Positions 42,543 through 51,287 of a DNA stretch of 64,000 nucleotides are shown here, piece by piece. The stretch comes from Ammoniphilus sp. CFH 90114 (GTDB taxonomy: Bacteria; Bacillota; Bacilli; Aneurinibacillales; RAOX-1): NCBI RefSeq assembly GCF_004123195.1, contig NZ_SDLI01000011.1, forward strand, positions 1-64,000, written 5' to 3'. Below the pieces are notes generated by a model. It was not told the origin of the DNA. It did no database searches and saw only the letters and a program-made list of their open reading frames with translations. Each line of letters opens with the position of its first letter. The stretch's first letter is position 1. A program made the translations under genes and the position numbers.

Positions 42543-43706
42543 CTATTCCCCTCCTTTCTGCTTTCCCAGTCCTACACAAGCAAAAACCCGATTATGATGC
42601 ATATGGCGCCAACGAATCATGCCGTCCTTGACCTTGGGATGAACACGGTTCGTCAGGGTGACAATCGTCGTTTGACGTTCCGGATCATGCCAGATGGAGG
42701 TTCCCGTAAACCCGGTATGACCAAAGCCCGAAGCCGATACCAGATCGCCTCCGCTGCACCCTCTCGCTTTTTGCTCCTCATTACCCCCCATCACGGAATG
42801 CTCCCAGCCCAAGGCTCTTCGAGGGGCCAATTCACCCGATTGGCATTGAATGGCGAAATTCCGCAACAATGGATCCAGTAATACACCAACGGGATCGGAC
42901 CATAACTTCATATAGGAAAGCAGATCCCCTACAGTAGAAAACAGTCCCGCATGACCGCTTACACCGCCTAAGCCGTAATAAGCATTTCCATCATGAACCG
43001 TCCCTTGAATGACCCTTTTTCTCCAAGGCACGCTCCTCCATTCCTCCTCCGTAAAAATCAGGGAACCGTCCGGACGATCCTGCAGGTAATTCCAAGCCAT
43101 CTGCTTCTCGTATTCATTTCCTTCTTCTGTAGGAGCCACATCCCACTCTTTCTGCACACCGTAGCCTGTGTGATTCATGGAGAAAGGATGGAAAATTAAT
43201 CTCTTCGCAATCTCCTCCAACGGAAGATCCCAAATTCGCTCTAAAATAAAACCTAACAGCATGAAGCCAAGGTCGCTGTAAACGACTTGCTTGCCTGGCT
43301 CCCCAATTAAGGGTTCCTTCCCAATCGCTTCGATATAAGCTTGCCGCCCCTGACACGTGATAAAAAATGGACGCCACGCAGGAAGCCCCGATGTATGGGT
43401 CAACAGATGATGAATGTTGATTTGCTCTTTTTTCACCCGATCGAAGCCAATCGTAAACTCCGGAATGTGTCTGGCTACCCGATCAAATAAGGAGAGCTTC
43501 CCGGCCTGAACACTCAGAAGAATGGCAGGCAGCGTGACCACGACCTTCGTTAAGGAAGCCACATCAAACACCGTATGTTCCTGTACCCCTTTCATGGCCA
43601 AGATCGGAGCATCGTCCTCTCTCTTCAGACCTGCAATCGCCGTCGGAAAGAAGCCTTGCTCTATCCCATTTGCCAAGCTTTCTTCAAGTACTGATCGTTC
43701 GTTCAT
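42543..43706 (-). CDS. Beta-lactamase/penicillin-binding-protein-like serine hydrolase (YbbE-like)
   Basis: A 387-aa class C beta-lactamase-fold protein. The serine nucleophile motif is FDVASLTKVV (SxxK) and the tyrosine motif VYSDLGFMLLG (YxD/N type); a C-terminal GHTGFTGTSIWHDPERQTTI supplies the third element. No signal peptide is visible, so the start codon or the location is uncertain. In B. subtilis a similar gene (ybbE) sits in the MurNAc recycling cluster, matching its place here between transporter genes. Probable role: trimming cell-wall peptides; this is inference. Confidence 0.82.
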   Translation of the reverse strand: MNERSVLEESLANGIEQGFFPTAIAGLKREDDAPILAMKGVQEHTVFDVASLTKVVVTLPAILLSVQAGKLSLFDRVARHIPEFTIGFDRVKKEQINIHHLLTHTSGLPAWRPFFITCQGRQAYIEAIGKEPLIGEPGKQVVYSDLGFMLLGFILERIWDLPLEEIAKRLIFHPFSMNHTGYGVQKEWDVAPTEEGNEYEKQMAWNYLQDRPDGSLIFTEEEWRSVPWRKRVIQGTVHDGNAYYGLGGVSGHAGLFSTVGDLLSYMKLWSDPVGVLLDPLLRNFAIQCQSGELAPRRALGWEHSVMGGNEEQKARGCSGGDLVSASGFGHTGFTGTSIWHDPERQTTIVTLTNRVHPKVKDGMIRWRHMHHNRVFACVGLGKQKGGE

Positions 43707-43718
43707 GAGTCTCCCTCC

Positions 43719-44552
43719 TTATTTGCTGCGGTGGCGAGGATCGAGCAAGTCGCGCAGCGCATCTCCGAATAAATTAAATGAAAGAATCGTAATCGTCATC
43801 GCCACACTTGGCCAGACAATCATGCCCGGAGCGAGCTCCATATATCGGCGAGATTCCGAAATCATCCCACCCCAAGACGGATCCGGCGGTTGAATTCCTA
43901 GTCCTAGGAAGCTTAACGCCGACTCGGTCAAAATCGCACCAGAAATAGCTAGTGTAGATTGGACAAGCAACGGAGCATTAACGTTCGGGAAAATTTCAAG
44001 AAACATAATACGGCTCGTACTAGCTCCTATCGAACGGGCACTTTCCACATACTCCAAGTTTTTAATACTTAACACCGTACTGCGGACCAAACGGGTAAAG
44101 ACGGGAATATTCACGATCCCGATCGCTAAAATCGTGTTAAACATACCAGGCCCTAGAGCCGCCACAATCGCTAAGGCCAGCAAGATTTCTGGAAAAGCGA
44201 AAAGAATATCCATGATTCTCATGATGATACCGTCCATCCGGCCACCGAAATAACCAGCAACCAATCCAAATAAGGATCCAAAAATCACACTAATGGCCAC
44301 GGAACTGATCCCCACGAGTAAGGAAATCCTTGCTCCATACAAAATACGACTGAACAGGTCTCGACCGAATTGGTCCGTTCCAAGCAGGAACTCCGCGGAG
44401 CTGCCTTCTAGGCGATGATCTTTAAACATTTCAGTAGGATCATGCGGAGCAATAAACGGAGCAAGTACCGCGGCAGCCACGAGAAGGAACAGCAAGATCA
44501 AGCAAACAACAGCAGTTTTGTTACGGAAAAAACGAGTACGAAATGAGTTCAC
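43719..44552 (-). CDS. Peptide ABC transporter permease (DppC/OppC type)
   Basis: A 277-aa permease with the N-terminal helix AVVCLILLFLLVAAAVLAPF, then EFLLGTDQFGRDLFSRILYGARIS, the EAA-loop ESARSIGASTSRIMFLEIFPN and the C-terminal SFLGLGIQPPDPSWGGMI, all standard for DppC/OppC. It follows the DppB-type gene by 15 bp. Confidence 0.92.
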   Translation of the reverse strand: MNSFRTRFFRNKTAVVCLILLFLLVAAAVLAPFIAPHDPTEMFKDHRLEGSSAEFLLGTDQFGRDLFSRILYGARISLLVGISSVAISVIFGSLFGLVAGYFGGRMDGIIMRIMDILFAFPEILLALAIVAALGPGMFNTILAIGIVNIPVFTRLVRSTVLSIKNLEYVESARSIGASTSRIMFLEIFPNVNAPLLVQSTLAISGAILTESALSFLGLGIQPPDPSWGGMISESRRYMELAPGMIVWPSVAMTITILSFNLFGDALRDLLDPRHRSK

Positions 44553-44567
44553 TTTTGCTTCTCCTTC

Positions 44568-45509
44568 CTAATACTTGATCCGAGGATCGATCCACGTATA
44601 AATGACATCGACGAAAAGATTGACAAGCACAAATATCAAAGCGATAAACAACACGCCGCCTTGTACAATAGGATAATCGCGTTGATGTATCCCATCTAGG
44701 ATGTACTGCCCTAATCCAGGTACGGAAAACAATTGCTCGACAATGACCGCTCCCCCGAGCAAATACCCGATCTGCATTCCCGCAATGGTGACTACAGGAA
44801 TCGTAGAGTTTCTAAGCGCGTGACCGATGATGACCGTCCACTCGCCGTTCCCCTTCGCTCTAGCGGTGCGAATAAACTCTTTATCCAACGTTTCCAAGAA
44901 AGCTGATCTCGTCATTCTCATAATCCCTGCCGCTAAGACGATTCCCATCGTAATGGAAGGCAAGATGAAAATTTTAAAGGCCTCCACTGGATCTTGCCAA
45001 AAGTGGACATAATCAATCGGAGGATACCAGCCAAAATACAACGAGAGTCCAAGCAACATCAATGTTCCAATCGCGAAGTTTGGAACAGAAATGCCAAGCA
45101 TCGCCACCACTCTACCCGCCACATCGACAGCGGAGTGAGCCTTCACAGCGGAAAGAATACCAACCGGAATAGCAATGCTCCAGCCAATCAGGGCAGCAAG
45201 GATAGTCAATTGAAAAGTGACTAAAAATCGATTCCAAATCGCAGGCAAAATCGGTTCCCCCGAGTGGATTGATACGCCAAAATCCCCTTGCACAAGGCCA
45301 CTGGCCCATGTCAAATATTGGACGATGAGGGGGCGATCAAGCCCCATGCTGCGATTTAAAGCTTCTATGGCTTCGGGTGTGGCATTCGTTCCGAGCATGA
45401 TCGAAGCCGGATCACCCGGGACAAGATGTAAAATCATAAACACCAGAATGGAGATCCCGATAATAATGGGGATCAGCGTCATGAGGCGCTTAAGGATATA
45501 ACGGCCCAT
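44568..45509 (-). CDS. Peptide ABC transporter permease (DppB/OppB type)
   Basis: A 313-aa permease opening with ILKRLMTLIPIIIGISILVFMI and carrying HLVPGDPASIMLG, the EAA-loop TARAKGNGEWTVIIGHALRN and the terminal GALFIALIFVLVNLFVDVIY-like segment (GVLFIALIFVLVNLFVDVIY). Six membrane segments expected. Part of the recycling operon. Confidence 0.92.
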   Translation of the reverse strand: MGRYILKRLMTLIPIIIGISILVFMILHLVPGDPASIMLGTNATPEAIEALNRSMGLDRPLIVQYLTWASGLVQGDFGVSIHSGEPILPAIWNRFLVTFQLTILAALIGWSIAIPVGILSAVKAHSAVDVAGRVVAMLGISVPNFAIGTLMLLGLSLYFGWYPPIDYVHFWQDPVEAFKIFILPSITMGIVLAAGIMRMTRSAFLETLDKEFIRTARAKGNGEWTVIIGHALRNSTIPVVTIAGMQIGYLLGGAVIVEQLFSVPGLGQYILDGIHQRDYPIVQGGVLFIALIFVLVNLFVDVIYTWIDPRIKY

Positions 45510-45566
45510 TCTTTCCCCTCCCTATGGAAAAGATGCGGCGGGTAGGAACCCTACCCGCCACCACTC

Positions 45567-47138
45567 TTACTTTATAGATGCACGTACGATCGCAAACGCT
45601 TCTCCCGCAGCTGTCGGCACGAAGCCATCGACTTGTTCACTCACCGCGTAGAAGTTTTTAGGTGATGCTAAGAATAGATTTGGAGCGTCCTCCACTAACA
45701 TCTGCTGGGCTTGGTTATAGAGTTCCTTACGTCCAGCTGGATCTGTTGTTTCTAGAGCTTTTTGCACAATTTCATCGTAAGCAGGGTTGGAATAATTCCA
45801 CACGTTCGCAGATCCTGTCGTCGAGAAGAAGAAACGCATGGAACGGTCAGGGTCTGTTCCGGAAGTATTGCGTCCTACAAGAAGATCCGTGTCTTTGGAT
45901 TTCCACATTTCGATATACGCTGCCCACTCTAATTGATTGATCTGTGCGTCAATGCCGATGGCTTTTAATTGCTGTTGAATCACCTGAGCGGATTCAATCA
46001 TATCCGGATAAGTGGAAGCGGTATAAAGCGTCGTCTTAAATCCATCTGCCAAGCCAGCTTCTTTCAATAATTCTTTTGCTTTGGCTACATCATGCTTATA
46101 AGAGGCAAAAGAAGACGTATCTACTGCCCAGCTCTTCTGTGCCGGAGAGATCGGGCCCGTTAATTCCGCTTGCCCTTTCCATACGGTTTGCACGATTTCA
46201 TCACGGTTTACGGCATAGCTGATCGCTTGTCTTACTTTAGGATTGTCAAAAGGCTTCTTCGCTGTGTTGATTCCAAGATAACCGTATTCAGCCGATTGAT
46301 AGCTTTCAATCTTCAGCGCTGGAGTCTTCTCTAACAGCATGGCTGTATCCGCATTGACGGATGCGATGTCGATCTTACCAGAACGAATCGCAGCGGTACG
46401 CTGAGCTTCATCCTTCATTATGGTAAACTTGATTCCATCCGCCTTTGGCAGCCCATCCTTAAAGTAGTTCGGATTCTTCTTTAATTGAACGTATTGGCCA
46501 GACTCCATTTTCTCCATCATGAATGGACCTGTTCCCACGGCTTCCGTGTTTAAGTCCGCCACTTCCTTTGGAACGATCGCTACTTGAGCACTGGAGGTAT
46601 TCGCTACAATCGCAGAATCTGGATTCGTCAATTTAAAAACTACGGTATTGGCGTCAGGAGTTTCAATCGCTTCGATACTAGCAAAGAACGACTTGACCGT
46701 AGAACCGGTATCCGGGTTCAAGATTCTCTCAAAGCTGTATTTTACGTCCTCTGAGGTCATTTCTCTTCCATTATGGAATTTCACTCCCGGTTGAAGGTGG
46801 AAAGTTAGCGTTTTTCCATCCTCGGAAAACTCCCATTTTGTAGCTAGATTCGGAATGACGTTAAATTCCGGGTCCATCTTGGTTAGTCCATCATAGATCA
46901 ATCCGTAGATTCTAGCACTTGAAGCAGCAGGAATCTTATGAGGATCTAAACCTACTGGGTCTTGGTCTGCCGCTACAATTAATACATTCTCTCTAGCGGG
47001 TGCAGCAGGAGCTGCGGCTTCCTTCGCTGGTTCGGCTGGCTTATCTGTCGGTTGTGTTGTAGACTGTCCGCCACCGCCACAGGCTGTTAAAGCAACACTC
47101 AAGGTAAGTAGAAAGGCTGAAACCCAATTCTTTTTCAT
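45567..47138 (-). CDS. Peptide/muropeptide ABC transporter substrate-binding lipoprotein
   Basis: A 523-aa SBP family 5 protein. The lipobox is SVALTACGGGG, followed by an Ala/Pro/Lys-rich linker. Family stretches are DPVGLDPHKIPAASSARIYG, LIYDGLTKMDPEFNVIPNLA and FHNGREMTSEDVKYSFERIL. Its neighbours AnmK and MurQ suggest it binds muropeptides or anhydroMurNAc-type sugars rather than generic peptides; this cannot be read from sequence alone. Confidence 0.9.
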   Translation of the reverse strand: MKKNWVSAFLLTLSVALTACGGGGQSTTQPTDKPAEPAKEAAAPAAPARENVLIVAADQDPVGLDPHKIPAASSARIYGLIYDGLTKMDPEFNVIPNLATKWEFSEDGKTLTFHLQPGVKFHNGREMTSEDVKYSFERILNPDTGSTVKSFFASIEAIETPDANTVVFKLTNPDSAIVANTSSAQVAIVPKEVADLNTEAVGTGPFMMEKMESGQYVQLKKNPNYFKDGLPKADGIKFTIMKDEAQRTAAIRSGKIDIASVNADTAMLLEKTPALKIESYQSAEYGYLGINTAKKPFDNPKVRQAISYAVNRDEIVQTVWKGQAELTGPISPAQKSWAVDTSSFASYKHDVAKAKELLKEAGLADGFKTTLYTASTYPDMIESAQVIQQQLKAIGIDAQINQLEWAAYIEMWKSKDTDLLVGRNTSGTDPDRSMRFFFSTTGSANVWNYSNPAYDEIVQKALETTDPAGRKELYNQAQQMLVEDAPNLFLASPKNFYAVSEQVDGFVPTAAGEAFAIVRASIK

Positions 47139-47185
47139 GTGTATCCCCCTATTTTTTAATTAGTCGATTAACTTTCTCTTCGTTA

Positions 47186-48412
47186 TTACCAGCACACTTG
47201 CCCTAACCGAACCGCACGGCCTGCTCCCGTCACAGAAGGGACATTGCTCGGTCTGCCCATCATCGTCTCATGACCGAGAATAGCAAACGCCATCGCTTCC
47301 TTCGCATCATCCGGCACCCCGTAATCTGCTGCCGTCTTTAATGAAACGGACTCCGGTAACTGCTCCTGAATCATCTTCATTAAGGTCAAATTATGAGCTC
47401 CACCACCCGAAACGATGACCTCTCCCACCTCGTGATGAGGCAAGATAAAATCTTTGTAAGCCTTCGTGATCGTGTGAGCGGTTAAAGCCGTGGCGGTCGC
47501 TAGAATATCTTCGAAGTTTAAGCCCCGCTTCTTTCCTTTCTCCAAAAACTTCTCAGTGAAAAAGGTTCCGTACACTTCACGTCCCGTGCTCTTAGGTGGT
47601 TTTCTCCCATAATAAGGGTCGGATAAATACTGCTGAAGCATGGCTTCATCTACCTTCCCTTGGGAGGCGATTTCTCCTCCGCGGTCATAGCGCTGAGCTC
47701 CAAGTGTATGCATCATCACTAAGTCATCCATGATCATGTTTCCTGGACCGGTATCAAAGGCAAAGATTCCATCCGCCGAAGAACCGGCAGGAATAAAGGT
47801 ACAGTTGCCGATTCCCCCGATGTTCTGCATGATCCGGCCTTTGCCCGCTTCTCCGAACAAGATTCGATCGGCAAAAGGAACCATCGGCGCCCCTTCACCA
47901 CCAGCGGCCATATCTCTAGCACGGAAGTTCCCGATGACCGGAATTCCTGTCCGCTCTGCCAGCACCGCCATCTCCCCAATCTGAAGAGTGGATTTTACAG
48001 GTAGAGGACCCTCTGGTCCCGGAAAGGCTTGATCAACCGGAGCGTGCCAGATCGTCTGACCGTGACAGCAGATCGCATCGATTTGTTCGGGCTTGAAGTT
48101 TGCCTTTTCTAGCAATTGATGAACGGAGTAGGCATACCATTCAGCTACCCCATAATGAGCCTCTACTAATTGATCCAATCTAGCCGTTTCAGGAGAGCAA
48201 AGGTCATTCAAACGCCTTCTTAATTCATCGGAGTAGGGAAGATAAAGGAACTCTACTAGAGCTACTTCCTCTATTTGTTTTTCCTCATTCGATGTGATCT
48301 TCACTAAGGCCGCATCAATTCCATCCAGCGAAGTCCCTGACATCATCCCGATCAGCCAGTGTTCATGACGTTCCCGGTATCTTAGCCATCGGTCGTCATC
48401 TAGGTAATTCAT
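47186..48412 (-). CDS. anmK: Anhydro-N-acetylmuramic acid kinase
   Basis: A 408-aa ASKHA-fold kinase that opens the 1,6-anhydro ring of anhydroMurNAc and phosphorylates it to MurNAc-6-phosphate, the MurQ substrate. Signatures are IGMMSGTSLDGIDAA (about residues 21-35), CCHGQTIWHAP, IGNFRARDMAAGGEGAPMVP and NIGGIGNCTFIP. It has an N-terminal extension of about 20 residues compared with typical AnmK. GGGAGG precedes the ATG and lies inside the end of the MFS gene (17-bp overlap). Confidence 0.95.
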   Translation of the reverse strand: MNYLDDDRWLRYRERHEHWLIGMMSGTSLDGIDAALVKITSNEEKQIEEVALVEFLYLPYSDELRRRLNDLCSPETARLDQLVEAHYGVAEWYAYSVHQLLEKANFKPEQIDAICCHGQTIWHAPVDQAFPGPEGPLPVKSTLQIGEMAVLAERTGIPVIGNFRARDMAAGGEGAPMVPFADRILFGEAGKGRIMQNIGGIGNCTFIPAGSSADGIFAFDTGPGNMIMDDLVMMHTLGAQRYDRGGEIASQGKVDEAMLQQYLSDPYYGRKPPKSTGREVYGTFFTEKFLEKGKKRGLNFEDILATATALTAHTITKAYKDFILPHHEVGEVIVSGGGAHNLTLMKMIQEQLPESVSLKTAADYGVPDDAKEAMAFAILGHETMMGRPSNVPSVTGAGRAVRLGQVCW

Positions 48413-49571
48413 TTGTTTTTCCTCCCATCAAGGATTGCTTGTAAACCCTCTTGCCAAAGTAGGCCAACCCTACCACGATTCCCATAAACCATACAGGCAG
48501 CCAAAATGCGGTCTGAAATCCGATCCACTCTCCTAGGATTCCTATTAACCAAGCGGATACCATCGCTCCTCCTCCTGCAGCCGTTGACAGATATCCAATT
48601 ACCGTACCAGACTGTCCAGGGTAATCTCTTGAAGCGAGCGCCACGAGAATGGGAAAAATAATAGAATAGAAGAGTCCGACAAACGGAAATAAATATTTCC
48701 AACTCCCTGTTCCCCATAGCCCCGCAACCAAACATAACCCTCCGGCGGCCGCCGTAAGCCCTAATACCCATTCGTAGCCCCACCGTTCCGCCAGTTGTCC
48801 GCCGGTTATGCTTCCTACTGTAAATAGTAAAAAGAAAGCGCCAATAAAATAGGGGGTGTGCAGGGGATCTACTTGTTTATAGGTTTCTAAATAGTAAGGC
48901 AACCAGGACAGAATCCCTACTTCGGAGGCAACGTAGAAAACCACTAAACTTGCTAACCAGTAGAAACGCTTGTCAATGAGAAAGGAGCCTAAGGCTGGTG
49001 AAGATTTCTCTTCCCCCTGTGCTTGGTCGGCTGGAATGCGAAACACGAATCCTGCCGGAATGGCCAATAAAAAGACAGCAGCTAAAAGAACATAAATCCC
49101 TCTCCAATCTACTCCTGTCATCAACATCCATCCTGCGACAACAGGAAATACAATGGAACCACCTCCGTAGAAACCATGAAGAATACCTAGGTAACGAGCC
49201 CTCGCTTGAGGATACGCTCCTGCCGTATAGGTGTTTAGACCTATCTCCATTAACCCCTTACTGAATCCGATGAAGACAAAAGCTAGTGTAAGAAAACCAA
49301 TCTGACGGAGAATCACTAAACCTACGATGGCAACGGTTACAAACAGACCAGAAAGAAAGACCACCTTCTTCAGCCCTAGGCGTTCCAACAACTTGCCCGC
49401 CACGAGACCCGATAAGAGGAATCCAAGAGGAGCGCCTGCCAGTAACAAACCCATCTGTGAAAGGTTAAAGTTCAAGGAACCTTGGATATGAGGAGCAAGC
49501 AGACCGCGGACCGCATCGAGCGATCCAATGGCGAAGATCAGCGCTAAGGCTACTAGGAAAGCCCCTCTCAT
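48396..49571 (-). CDS. MFS transporter
   Basis: A 391-aa major facilitator with about 12 membrane segments. The loop motifs SGLVAGKLLERLGLKKVVFL and the central GGQLAERWGYEWVLGL are typical. It is the first gene of the MurNAc recycling operon and overlaps anmK, so it likely imports a cell-wall sugar or exports a by-product; relatives include sugar/fucose-permease-like proteins. The promoter and an inverted repeat lie just upstream. Confidence 0.85.
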   Translation of the reverse strand: MRGAFLVALALIFAIGSLDAVRGLLAPHIQGSLNFNLSQMGLLLAGAPLGFLLSGLVAGKLLERLGLKKVVFLSGLFVTVAIVGLVILRQIGFLTLAFVFIGFSKGLMEIGLNTYTAGAYPQARARYLGILHGFYGGGSIVFPVVAGWMLMTGVDWRGIYVLLAAVFLLAIPAGFVFRIPADQAQGEEKSSPALGSFLIDKRFYWLASLVVFYVASEVGILSWLPYYLETYKQVDPLHTPYFIGAFFLLFTVGSITGGQLAERWGYEWVLGLTAAAGGLCLVAGLWGTGSWKYLFPFVGLFYSIIFPILVALASRDYPGQSGTVIGYLSTAAGGGAMVSAWLIGILGEWIGFQTAFWLPVWFMGIVVGLAYFGKRVYKQSLMGGKTNELPR

Positions 49572-49612
49572 GATTCGCCTCCACTCACTGAACTAATATT
49601 TCTGATATCTTC

Positions 49613-49641
49613 ATTTTATGTAATATTATTTCTTACGTCAA
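49613..49641 (-). promoter_or_regulatory. Sigma-A promoter of the recycling operon
   Basis: On the minus strand TTGACG (49641-49636), 17 bp, TAAAAT (49618-49613), about 40 bp before the MFS start codon. Confidence 0.75.
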
Positions 49642-49662
49642 TTATTTTTTAATAAATATTAC
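49620..49662. promoter_or_regulatory. Inverted repeat flanking the recycling-operon -35 (candidate operator)
   Basis: GTAATATT (49620-49627) and AATATTAC (49655-49662) form an inverted repeat whose arms bracket the -35 element. A looping or dimeric repressor (for example MurR/RpiR type) would block the promoter. No such repressor gene is in the operon. Confidence 0.45.
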
Positions 49663-49698
49663 TACAACTTAAATTCTAACCATAGGTCATTAGTTCTA

Positions 49699-49728
49699 TT
49701 GTTAGATTTAGTAAATAACTGGTATAAT
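49699..49728 (+). promoter_or_regulatory. Promoter of the c-di-GMP riboswitch small-protein operon
   Basis: TTGTTA (49699-49704), 18 bp, TATAAT (49723-49728) with an extended -10 TGG, 28 bp before the riboswitch aptamer begins. Confidence 0.7.
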
Positions 49729-49755
49729 TCGACTATATTCGACAAGTGTGTATTG

Positions 49756-49856
49756 TCGTACGAAAAAGGCAAACCCATTGAAAAGTGGGGACGCAAAGCT
49801 ACAGGGGTTTCACCGAGGGAATAGACCTTGGTAAGCCAGCCAGCTACCGAATACGA
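49756..49856 (+). ncRNA. Cyclic di-GMP-I (GEMM) riboswitch upstream of two small proteins
   Basis: The GEMM core is complete: AAAGGCAAACCCATTGAAAA, GGGGACGCAAAGCTAC, a variable P3 arm (ACCGAGGGAATAGACCTTGGT) and AAGCCAGCCAGCTACCG. TCGTA (49756-49760) and TACGA (49852-49856) close P1. No terminator separates it from the first gene. The purine-rich GAGAGGAG directly follows P1, so control is probably at translation initiation or by transcript stability. Confidence 0.9.
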
Positions 49857-49875
49857 GAGGAGATTTTGTTAGATC

Positions 49876-50031
49876 ATGTTTGCCGTGAAAAAACAGAATA
49901 AACGTAAAAAGTCAGCAAGTGTAAGCGAGCGCTATCTTACAAGAGCGGAGCGCAAGGCCCTTGAATGGTATGAACAAAGAAGACTGAGAGAATTATGCTC
50001 CTCACATCAATCGAGCATGACAGCAACCTAG
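49876..50031 (+). CDS. Small basic protein under c-di-GMP riboswitch control, 51 aa
   Basis: First gene behind the riboswitch. It encodes a strongly basic, probably helical protein (MFAVKKQNKRKKSASVSERY, then LTRAERKALEWYEQRR). AGGAG lies 13 bp upstream of the ATG, rather far, which may be part of the switch mechanism. No family recognised. It is followed 16 bp later by a small membrane protein with a perfect ribosome binding site. Confidence 0.6.
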   Translation: MFAVKKQNKRKKSASVSERYLTRAERKALEWYEQRRLRELCSSHQSSMTAT

Positions 50032-50047
50032 TATAGGAGGAAACCGC

Positions 50048-50206
50048 ATGACATTCTTTTCAGCCATAAATAAACTTATGAAGAAAAAAAAATATCCCCA
50101 CGAGGTTATTCGCCTTACCCCTGGGGAGAAAAATTCGATTGCCATCGTGCTGGGCTCGCTCCTCACCATGGTTATCGTAACGGCTATTTCGTTTTTAATG
50201 AGTTAA
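50048..50206 (+). CDS. Small membrane protein under c-di-GMP riboswitch control, 52 aa
   Basis: Second gene behind the riboswitch, with TATAGGAGG 7 bp before the ATG. A basic, cytoplasmic-looking N-terminus (LMKKKKYPHEVIRLTPGEKN) precedes one membrane segment (SIAIVLGSLLTMVIVTAISF). Unrecognised family; a single-pass regulator of a larger membrane complex is a reasonable guess given its size. A strong terminator follows. Confidence 0.65.
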   Translation: MTFFSAINKLMKKKKYPHEVIRLTPGEKNSIAIVLGSLLTMVIVTAISFLMS

Positions 50207-50221
50207 AAATTATAGTTCGTC

Positions 50222-50259
50222 GGGGATTTAAGTTTTGATCCATCTAAACTTAAATCCCC
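50222..50259. terminator. Bidirectional terminator
   Basis: GGGGATTTAAGTTT (50222-50235) pairs perfectly with AAACTTAAATCCCC (50246-50259) around a 10-nt loop, between the small-protein operon and the convergent Ugp-type operon. Its right arm overlaps the stop codon of the isomerase fragment. Confidence 0.85.
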
Positions 50260-50456
50260 ACTCCTAATCCCTTCAATAGTCGATCCCGGCTGAGATGGGC
50301 ATCTCCTAGATTTTTCTTTTCTAGCACCCATGTCCCGCTGAATCCAGCTAATCGATCCATCAGTTCGTGAAAAGGAACCGTTCCCTCTCCAACAGCAAGA
50401 TGATCATCTGTTTGCCCGCAATTGTCACTCAGATGGAGTGCAGCCAAGTAAGGCAT
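50250..50456 (-). pseudogene. C-terminal fragment of a sugar phosphate isomerase/epimerase
   Basis: A 68-aa remnant matching the last part of the TIM-barrel (AP-endonuclease-2 type) isomerase family: LAALHLSDNCGQTDDHLAVG followed by EGTVPFHELM. Intact members are about 260-300 aa, so roughly 200 N-terminal residues are missing, and only 10 bp separate it from the permease gene. An AGGAG site 7 bp before its ATG suggests an in-gene deletion that kept the original start region, so a short product may still be made. Confidence 0.7.
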
Positions 50457-50466
50457 TACTCATCTC

Positions 50467-51273
50467 CTATTTAATCCCAGAGTGCATAAAGCTATTTAAA
50501 AACTGACGTTGAAATAATAGAAAAGCTAATAACAAAGGCATAATGACCATGGTCGTCGCGGCTGTGACTTCTGCCCATTGGGCGCCTGTTTCAAACGATT
50601 GCGCGAAGATCGCCAGACCCACCGTCAATGGCCGATTTTCTATCGAGTTGGTTATGATCAAAGGCCACATGAAGTTATTCCAATGATAGCTGACCGACAC
50701 CAAGCCAAAGGCCACATAGGTTGGACGAGCAAGCGGAACGTAGACTTTCCACACGATTTGCCACCATGAACATCCTTCCATGCGGGCCGCTTCTTCTAGT
50801 TCATGAGGGATGGTCTTGAACGTTTGACGCAGCAAAAAGATTCCAAAGGCCGAAGCGAAATACGGCATCATAATTCCAAGCTTCGTATCTAGCAACGATA
50901 AATCTCGCAAAACGTTATAGTTTGGAAAAAGAAGTATATCCGCCGGCACCATCAGCTGCACGAGAAATAGTAGAAATAACACATCTTTTCCCCAGAACTT
51001 CATCTTGGCAAAGGCATACGCGGCTAGCGTGGCTGTCACCAATTGCACGATCAAAATGCCCGTAACGATCAAAAACGTATTCCAATAATACTGAGCAAAT
51101 GGAGCTCCAGCCCAGACCTTCGCAAAATTATCCAAGGTAAATTCAAACGAAAACGTCCAGGATGTCGCCATATGGCGCGGCCGAAAAGCCGTCCAAAACC
51201 CCCATAGCAAAGGAAAGATCCACAGCATCGCCAGGATATACATGGAGGCATCGCTTAATCTTTTCAACATCAT
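50467..51273 (-). CDS. Carbohydrate ABC transporter permease (UgpE/MalG type)
   Basis: A 268-aa permease with six membrane segments. The family EAA-loop reads EEAARMEGCSWWQIVWKVYVPLARP, preceded by FLLRQTFKTIPHEL. It ends the transporter set in front of a broken isomerase gene. The substrate could be a sugar or glycerol-3-phosphate ester; the set resembles UgpABCE but no phosphodiesterase gene is present. Confidence 0.9.
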   Translation of the reverse strand: MMLKRLSDASMYILAMLWIFPLLWGFWTAFRPRHMATSWTFSFEFTLDNFAKVWAGAPFAQYYWNTFLIVTGILIVQLVTATLAAYAFAKMKFWGKDVLFLLFLVQLMVPADILLFPNYNVLRDLSLLDTKLGIMMPYFASAFGIFLLRQTFKTIPHELEEAARMEGCSWWQIVWKVYVPLARPTYVAFGLVSVSYHWNNFMWPLIITNSIENRPLTVGLAIFAQSFETGAQWAEVTAATTMVIMPLLLAFLLFQRQFLNSFMHSGIK

Positions 51274-51287
51274 AGACTCCTCCTTCC

